DNA from: Erysipelotrichaceae bacterium
Lineage (GTDB): Bacteria; Bacillota_I; Bacilli_A; Erysipelotrichales; Erysipelotrichaceae
Length of the DNA: 54,319 nt
Reading direction: 5' to 3'
NCBI GenBank assembly: GCA_017539105.1
Contig: JAFYHQ010000045.1
Coordinates: 1 to 54,319 of the forward strand
Below the pieces are notes generated by a model. The model was not told where the DNA came from, ran no database searches, and saw only the letters and a list, made by a program, of their open reading frames with translations. The position numbers and the translations under genes were made by a program. Of the stretch, positions 49,665 through 54,319 are shown one piece after another. Each line of letters begins with the position of its first letter. Positions within the stretch are counted from its first letter, which is position 1.

Positions 49665-50308
49665 TGGAATTTCTTAAGAAAACAGATTTGAAAACGCTGA
49701 CCAGGAAAAGCGTCATATACATTCTGGCAACCGCTTTATGTGAGTTCGGAATCGCCTGTTACTATACCGCAAGACTGGGAACGGATCCGATCAGCGTATT
49801 CGTGGAAGGCGCTTCGTTTCATTGCGATCTTACCGTAGGAGAGATTTCTACCATCTGCAATATCATTCTGGGAATCCTGCTGTTTTTCTTCGACCGCGAG
49901 CAGTTCGGTTTCGGGACCTTTCTGATGATTCTGATCGCCGGACCGCTGATCGACCTGTTCTATGGATTCCTGCTGAGATACTTTCCGCCGGAAACAACGG
50001 CATTGGCAATAAGAGTAGCGATACTGATCGCTGGCATCCTGACTTATGCGCTGGGCCTGGGATGGACGATTCTTTGTGACATCGGCGTAGGACCGTTTTC
50101 CTTCCCTCCGTTATTCTTGACGAAAGCGTTCCATATCGATCTGAAATATACGCAGATCCTGACTGACGCCATGTTTTTTGCGATCGGTTTCTTCCTGGGA
50201 GGCGTCTATGGGCTGGGTACGATCGTATCCGTCCTGCTGACGGGACCTCTGATGACATTCTTTATGAAATACAGCGAACCAATGATAAAGAAGATCGAAC
50301 AGTCATGA
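49664..50308 (+). CDS. YczE/YitT-like integral membrane protein
   Basis: 214 residues from ATG 49664, at the TAATG overlap with the phosphorylase; the frame is open further upstream only by chance. About five to six membrane helices: VIYILATALCEFGIACYY, ICNIILGILLFFF, FGTFLMILIAGPLIDLFY, VAILIAGILTYALGLGW and the C-terminal FFAIGFFLGGVYGLGT. LGTDPISVFVEGAS and IGVGPFSFPPLFLTKAF form an internal repeat, as in the YczE group. A transport role for nucleosides or bases is plausible from context only. Confidence 0.8.
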   Translation: MEFLKKTDLKTLTRKSVIYILATALCEFGIACYYTARLGTDPISVFVEGASFHCDLTVGEISTICNIILGILLFFFDREQFGFGTFLMILIAGPLIDLFYGFLLRYFPPETTALAIRVAILIAGILTYALGLGWTILCDIGVGPFSFPPLFLTKAFHIDLKYTQILTDAMFFAIGFFLGGVYGLGTIVSVLLTGPLMTFFMKYSEPMIKKIEQS

Positions 50309-50328
50309 CATAGAAAAAGGAGCAACAC

Positions 50329-50850
50329 ATGAAAGAGAAAGTAAACGTATTCGATTATGCCGAAACGATAGCGAAAGCTTTACGGCCGGGCATTCTGCTC
50401 AACAGCAACGGCGACAAGTTCAACAGCATGGTCATCGGATGGGGACATCTCGGGATCATCTGGGGCAGGGAGACCTTCTGCGTCTATGTGCGTCAATCCC
50501 GCTACACCAAAGCCCAGCTGGATAAGACCGAAGAATTCACCTTGTCCGTTCCACTTGACGGAATGATTGACAAAGAGATCGTCAGAGTATGCGGAACATT
50601 ATCCGGAAGAGACATCGACAAAGCAGACTATGTGACGCTGGTCGAACCGCAAACCAATTCTACTCCGGGCATCAAAGAATATCCCCTGACCATCGAATGC
50701 AGGATCATCTATACGCAGGATCAGATCTTGGATCAGATTCCGGAAGAGATCCTAAATAGATACTATGGGGTGTCGGAAGATATCGGCAATTTCCATACTT
50801 TGTATATCGGAGAGATCGTGGATGCTTATATCATCAAAGAAGATGAATAA
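50329..50850 (+). CDS. Flavin reductase-like domain protein
   Basis: 173 residues, split-barrel FMN-binding fold. FNSMVIGWGHLGIIWG is the FMN phosphate-binding strand, FCVYVRQSRYTKAQL and FTLSVPL follow, and a C-terminal FHTLYIGEIVDAYI completes the barrel. Such proteins bind FMN and often serve as flavin reductases or electron carriers. Its presence in a nucleoside operon is unusual and its substrate unknown. AAGGAG precedes ATG 50329; 12 bases separate it from pdp. Confidence 0.88.
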   Translation: MKEKVNVFDYAETIAKALRPGILLNSNGDKFNSMVIGWGHLGIIWGRETFCVYVRQSRYTKAQLDKTEEFTLSVPLDGMIDKEIVRVCGTLSGRDIDKADYVTLVEPQTNSTPGIKEYPLTIECRIIYTQDQILDQIPEEILNRYYGVSEDIGNFHTLYIGEIVDAYIIKEDE

Positions 50851-50862
50851 TGAGGAACGAAA

Positions 50863-52158
50863 ATGAATATTATTGAAATCATTGAAAAGAAGAAAGATGG
50901 AAAAGAACTGACGGAAGAAGAAATCAGCTTCTGGATCGACGGATTGTGCGATGGCACGATTCCCGATTACCAAAGCAGCGCTTTGCTGATGGCGATCTGC
51001 ATCAATGGAATGAGCGACGAGGAGACTTTCTATCTTACCAGAAAGATGACTTATTCCGGGGATACGCTGGATTTCAGCATGATCGATGGGATCAAGGTCG
51101 ATAAGCATTCCAGCGGGGGTGTCGGAGACAAGACGTCCATCGCTTTGATGCCGATCCTGGCGTCGTGCGGAGTAAAAGTAGCCAAGATGTCAGGCGGAGC
51201 TTTGGGCTTCATGGGAGGCACTGTCGATAAGCTTTCTTCCATCCCGGGAATGAATGTTTTCCTGGATACGGAAGATCTGATCAGACAGGTTCAGGAGATC
51301 GGTATCGCCATGGTCGGGCAGACGGGAGATCTCTGTCCTGCGGACAAAAAGATCTATGCCTTAAGGGATGTTACAGGGACTGTGAACAGTCTGCCGCTGA
51401 TCGTTTCCTCGATCATGTCGAAGAAACTGGCGTGCGGGGACGATGTGATCCTGCTGGATGTGAAATTCGGAGACGGATCGGCAATGAAGACGGTCGAAGA
51501 CGCGGAACAGTTGGCGAAACTGATGATTTCAGTAGGGAAGCAGTTCGGCAAGAATATCGGAGCCTGTCTCACCAGCATGGAACAGCCTTTGGGCAATGCG
51601 GTAGGCAATGCCTTGGAAGTCAAGGAAGCGATCGATACGCTTCATGGCAAGGGTCCGAAAGACTTTACGCAGCTGGTCATCGATTCCGGAACGGAACTGC
51701 TGGTCAGAGCGGGACTGTATGACGAAGAAGAAGCGCACAGACGTGTCATGGATGCGATCGAAAGCGGCAAGGCTGCTGAACTGCTGAAAACAATGATAGA
51801 TAAACAGGGCGGAGACAGCCGGGTCGTGGATGATACTTCCATCCTTCCGCAGGCTCCATACGTTACCGAAATGAAAGCCACCGAAGAAGGCTATATCGTT
51901 CAATTGCCCGGCCAGCCGATCGGGGAACTGTCCATGGCTTTAGGCGCAGGAAGGACGAGCGCGGAAGATACGATCGACTACAGTGTCGGTATCGTATTGA
52001 ATAAGAAAGTCGGAGACTATGTCAGCAAAGGCGATACTCTGGCCTATGTCCATCACAACCGGCCATTGGATGATGTGTGGATCGACAAGTTCCATCGCAG
52101 TTTCGTATATGGCGATGAAAAACCTCAGATCAAGTCTCTGATCGCGGAGATCCTGTGA
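50863..52158 (+). CDS. pdp: Pyrimidine-nucleoside/thymidine phosphorylase family protein with divergent active site
   Basis: 431 residues, normal length. [13 protein letters not shown] is the phosphate-binding loop; [16 protein letters not shown] and SSIMSKK carry the base-binding Arg, Ser and Lys seen in E. coli DeoA. However, the usual SGRGLGHTGGT is [11 protein letters not shown], losing the Arg and the active-site His, and the usual DVKxGxGAFM is [10 protein letters not shown]. The fold and dimer domains are intact ([28 protein letters not shown]). It probably cleaves a pyrimidine nucleoside with phosphate, but specificity may differ. Overlaps deoC by 1 base. Confidence 0.88.
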   Translation: MNIIEIIEKKKDGKELTEEEISFWIDGLCDGTIPDYQSSALLMAICINGMSDEETFYLTRKMTYSGDTLDFSMIDGIKVDKHSSGGVGDKTSIALMPILASCGVKVAKMSGGALGFMGGTVDKLSSIPGMNVFLDTEDLIRQVQEIGIAMVGQTGDLCPADKKIYALRDVTGTVNSLPLIVSSIMSKKLACGDDVILLDVKFGDGSAMKTVEDAEQLAKLMISVGKQFGKNIGACLTSMEQPLGNAVGNALEVKEAIDTLHGKGPKDFTQLVIDSGTELLVRAGLYDEEEAHRRVMDAIESGKAAELLKTMIDKQGGDSRVVDDTSILPQAPYVTEMKATEEGYIVQLPGQPIGELSMALGAGRTSAEDTIDYSVGIVLNKKVGDYVSKGDTLAYVHHNRPLDDVWIDKFHRSFVYGDEKPQIKSLIAEIL

Positions 52159-52832
52159 TGATTTCGATAAAAGAACTTGCTTCGATGATCGATCATACCA
52201 ATCTCAAGGCGTATGCTACGGATGCGGATATGAAGAAACTCTGCGATGAGGCTGTACGCTATGGATTTGCGATGGTTGCGGTCAATTCGGGTCAGAGCAA
52301 AAGATGCAGCGATTATCTTAAAGGCACAGGGATTCATACGGGCGCTGCCATCGGTTTTCCTTTGGGTCAGCAGTCGATCGCTTCTAAGGTCTTTGAGACA
52401 CAGGACGCGATCCAAAATGGCGCAAATGAGATCGATTATGTGATCAATATCACCGAACTGAAAGAACGGAATCTGCAATACATCGAAGAAGAAATGCGCA
52501 GCATCGTTTCCGTTTGCAAAGACAGCAGCATCATATCCAAAGTCATCTTCGAGAACTGTTACCTGACGGAAGAAGAAAAGAAACTGTTGTGCGAGATCGC
52601 TTTGAAAGTCGGCCCCGATTACATCAAGACTTCGACCGGTTTCGGTACTTCGGGAGCGACGCTGGAGGATGTGAAACTTATGAAAAACATCGTAGGAGAC
52701 CGGATCAAAGTGAAAGCTGCCGGAGGGATACGAACCCTGGATGACTGCCTTGCCTATATCGATGCCGGAGCCAGCCGGATCGGCACTTCCGCAAGCGTTT
52801 CGATCATCGAAGAACTGCGAAACAGGATCTGA
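52158..52832 (+). CDS. deoC: Deoxyribose-phosphate aldolase
   Basis: 224 residues from ATG 52158 (GGAG upstream). Class I aldolase: the Schiff-base Lys is in DYIKTSTGF, the second Lys in VKAAGGIR, and the Asp in NEIDYVINI. It splits deoxyribose 5-phosphate to glyceraldehyde 3-phosphate and acetaldehyde. The usual S-V-C-V-N-P segment is MVAVNSGQS, so this copy is divergent. It lies downstream of pdp, which makes deoxyribose 1-phosphate; the linking phosphopentomutase (deoB) is not in the window. Confidence 0.93.
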   Translation: MISIKELASMIDHTNLKAYATDADMKKLCDEAVRYGFAMVAVNSGQSKRCSDYLKGTGIHTGAAIGFPLGQQSIASKVFETQDAIQNGANEIDYVINITELKERNLQYIEEEMRSIVSVCKDSSIISKVIFENCYLTEEEKKLLCEIALKVGPDYIKTSTGFGTSGATLEDVKLMKNIVGDRIKVKAAGGIRTLDDCLAYIDAGASRIGTSASVSIIEELRNRI

Positions 52833-52895
52833 TCTCGCAGTAAAAGATTTATCTTTTCTAAATTGTTTTTAATAGTATTTTTAAGATAGAGTTTG

Positions 52896-52904
52896 TGTTA
52901 GAAT
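52896..52904 (+). promoter_or_regulatory. Extended -10 promoter of cdd
   Basis: TGTTAGAAT (hexamer 52899-52904). The leader would be about 11 AT-rich bases without Shine-Dalgarno before ATG 52922. A small AAAAGAT/TCTTTT hairpin near 52840-52858 could end the deoC message. Confidence 0.5.
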
Positions 52905-52921
52905 ATATATATTAAGTAAGT

Positions 52922-53371
52922 ATGAATTATTCCGAATTGGTGAAATTGGCAATCGAAGCCAGGGAATTCGCTTACGCACCATATTCCAACTGGAAGGTGG
53001 GTGCTGCTTTATTATGCAAAAACGGCAAGGTCTATAAGGGATGCAACGTAGAGAACTCCGGGTTTACCGCGACCAGTTGCGCTGAAAGGACCGCCTTTTT
53101 TAAAGCGATTTCCGAGGGAGACAACGAGTTTGCGGCGATCGCGATCGTCGGCGGTACAGCCGGGGAAGAACTCAAAGCGGTGTGCTATCCCTGCGGGGTC
53201 TGCCGGCAGGTCATGGCGGAATTCTGCGATCCGGATGAGTTCATGATCGTGAATGGCCGTTCTCCTGACGACTATGTGGTGTATTCCTTAAGAGAGATGC
53301 TTCCGCATGGAGGCTATATCAAAGGAGGGAATGACGAGGATAGTTATTTCTTCGGCTCAGATAAGGTTTAA
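52922..53371 (+). CDS. cdd: Cytidine deaminase
   Basis: 149 residues. YSNWKVGAALL, NVENSGFTATSCAERTAFFKA (zinc Cys and catalytic Glu) and YPCGVCRQVMAEF (two zinc Cys) are the homotetrameric CDA motifs. It converts cytidine and deoxycytidine to uridine and deoxyuridine, feeding the phosphorylases upstream. The protein carries about 20 extra C-terminal residues (GGNDEDSYFFGSDKV) relative to short Bacillus CDA. The ATG lacks a ribosome-binding site. The TAA stop lies in an inverted repeat before the lipoprotein gene. Confidence 0.94.
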   Translation: MNYSELVKLAIEAREFAYAPYSNWKVGAALLCKNGKVYKGCNVENSGFTATSCAERTAFFKAISEGDNEFAAIAIVGGTAGEELKAVCYPCGVCRQVMAEFCDPDEFMIVNGRSPDDYVVYSLREMLPHGGYIKGGNDEDSYFFGSDKV

Positions 53372-53407
53372 TCACCGGAAGGTGTTAAACATAAATTAGT
53401 GATTAAA
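53367..53407 (+). repeat. Inverted repeat upstream of the BMP lipoprotein gene
   Basis: TTTAATCAC (53367-53375) and GTGATTAAA (53399-53407), perfect 9-base arms around 23 bases. A smaller hairpin, CACC-GGAA-GGTG (53373-53384), shares bases with the left arm, so the two cannot coexist. The ribosome site GGAAGGGAG follows at once. It may be an operator or an RNA switch. Confidence 0.5.
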
Positions 53408-53422
53408 AGGAAGGGAGAAAAA

Positions 53423-54319
53423 ATGAAAAAACTTTTATCATTACTGTTGGCTTTGTTAATGGTATTCGCTCTGGCTGCTTGCGGCGGCAATGGCGGCGGC
53501 AACGAAGGCGGCGGTGGCGACGATGATGTCATCAAAGCTGATCTTGTTCTGGTTACCGATGCTAAGTCAGTCGACGACAAAGGCTTCAACCAGTATTCCT
53601 GGGAAGGTGTCGTTCAGTATTCTGAAGAAACAGGCGTTTCCAGAAACTACTATATGCCTACAGAACAGACGACCGAACAGTATATGGCTCAGATCGCTAC
53701 TGCTGTTAAGGGTGGCGCTAAGATCATCGTTTGCCCGGGCTTCCTGTTCCAGGCTGCTGTCTACGATGCACAGGAATTATATCCTGATGTAAAATTCATC
53801 TGCATCGACTTCGCTCCGACGACAGAAGACTACTCTGATTCAAAAGTCGGTCCTAACACGGTTGCCGTATTATTCGAAGAAGAAGAATCCGGCTTCCTGG
53901 CTGGTTATGCAGCTGTCAAGGAAGGCTTCAGAAGCTTAGGTTTCGATGGCGCTATGGCTGTTCCGGCTGTCAAGAACTTCGGTTACGGCTATCTGGCTGG
54001 TGCTGAATATGCAGCAAAAGAATTAGGCCTTGCTCCGGGTGAAGTCACTGTCAAGTATTCTTACACCGGTGAATTTGCTGAAAAACCTGAATATGTCACA
54101 GCTGACCAGGGTTGGTACACGGATGGCGTCGAAGTTATCTTCGGTTGCGGTTCTCCGAGAAACTCTTTTGAAGCAGCTGACAAGTTCAATGCTACTTCTG
54201 ATCACACTGTATGGGCAATCGGTGTCGATACTGACTGCTCCGACCAGTCTGAATATGTCATCACTTCTGCTATGAAGAACCTGGCTCCTGTCGTTCATAC
54301 ACTGGTTAAATCCGGTTAT
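53423..54319 (+). CDS. BMP-family nucleoside-binding lipoprotein of an ABC transporter (3' end outside window)
   Basis: The frame runs open from ATG 53423 to the window end: 299 residues seen, incomplete. The signal peptide KKLLSLLLALLMVFALAAC ends in a clean lipobox with Cys, followed by a flexible Gly/Asn/Asp linker (GGNGGGNEGGGGDDD). The mature part is a PnrA/BMP periplasmic-binding-like protein: VTDAKSVDDKGFNQYSWEG, VCPGFLFQAAVYDA, EEEESGFLAGYAA and WAIGVDTDCSDQS are diagnostic. These proteins capture nucleosides for an ABC importer, so permease and ATPase genes are expected just downstream. It supplies the salvage enzymes encoded upstream. Confidence 0.93.
   Translation, partial: MKKLLSLLLALLMVFALAACGGNGGGNEGGGGDDDVIKADLVLVTDAKSVDDKGFNQYSWEGVVQYSEETGVSRNYYMPTEQTTEQYMAQIATAVKGGAKIIVCPGFLFQAAVYDAQELYPDVKFICIDFAPTTEDYSDSKVGPNTVAVLFEEEESGFLAGYAAVKEGFRSLGFDGAMAVPAVKNFGYGYLAGAEYAAKELGLAPGEVTVKYSYTGEFAEKPEYVTADQGWYTDGVEVIFGCGSPRNSFEAADKFNATSDHTVWAIGVDTDCSDQSEYVITSAMKNLAPVVHTLVKSGY

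Noticed and set aside
50778-50790. TATCGGCAA copy inside the flavin reductase gene as a regulatory site
   Set aside because: It is in the middle of coding sequence with no promoter nearby, so probably chance.
1-54319. Search for CRISPR arrays, insertion sequences, att sites and prophage genes
   Set aside because: No regularly spaced repeats, transposases, integrases or phage genes were found. The only mobile-type module is the brnT-brnA pair.

Overview
The window reads as a chromosomal segment of a low-to-mid GC Firmicute, most likely an anaerobic gut or oral member of the Erysipelotrichia (inference). Support comes from the gene set: comFA-comFC, secA followed by prfB with a programmed frameshift, NADP-type glutamate dehydrogenase, OhrR, a CIRCE element, an oxygen-sensitive radical SAM maturase, and heterodimeric ABC exporters with one degenerate ATPase half. 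Nearly all coding DNA is explained by real genes, mostly on the + strand, packed into short operons with 1-11 base overlaps. I see no insertion sequence, prophage or CRISPR array.

Layout. 1-5056: the end of a surface protein with SLH repeats, a small membrane protein, an RsmF-like rRNA methyltransferase (-), comFA-comFC and a cold-shock protein. 5060-9928: secA-prfB, then a flavodoxin and a catalytic-domain-only acyltransferase. 9960-14118: MFS transporter, alpha/beta hydrolase and GH42 beta-galactosidase. 14115-14264: tRNA-Arg(TCT). 14354-17687: a pseudouridine catabolism operon (HTH-fused kinase, unknown protein, PsuG). 17710-24490: amidotransferase, DUF2804 protein, TPR-like protein, dienelactone hydrolase, SPASM radical SAM enzyme, aldose epimerase, GyrI-like protein and membrane protein. 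24534-30565: ABC exporter pair, an interrupted AlkZ-like gene, PHP phosphatase and aldo/keto reductase. 30588-36128: cyclophilin (-) divergent from gdhA-bcp, then the peroxide operon gpx-ohrR-trxB and a CDF transporter. 36152-39254: GtrA and Nudix (-), lipid kinase, DUF937 (-) and a UBA/DUF4342 protein (-) behind a CIRCE element. 39324-43397: second ABC exporter pair and ridA. 43415-44038: BrnT/BrnA module with a broken toxin. 44066-46422: patatin and pyruvate kinase. 46401-54319: nucleoside salvage (hydrolase (-), amidohydrolase, uridine phosphorylase, pyrimidine phosphorylase, deoC, cdd, and a BMP-type nucleoside-binding lipoprotein cut by the window end).

Regulation is the most informative layer. 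Many promoters carry an extended -10 (TGnTAnnnT) and usually no good -35. Five genes have a -10 box 6-7 bases before the start codon, which predicts leaderless mRNAs. Three regulatory assignments are strong from sequence. An OhrR operator overlaps the gpx promoter, and the linked OhrR has its sensing Cys and both Tyr partners. A CIRCE element sits at a UBA/DUF4342 gene of unknown function. The psuK promoter carries a palindrome and three copies of a second motif. A structured leader with mutually exclusive helices precedes the amidohydrolase and is a candidate riboswitch or attenuator.

The best leads for something undescribed are the CIRCE-controlled UBA/DUF4342 protein, the unknown protein between psuK and psuG, the structured nucleoside-operon leader, and the promoter and leaderless grammar itself.
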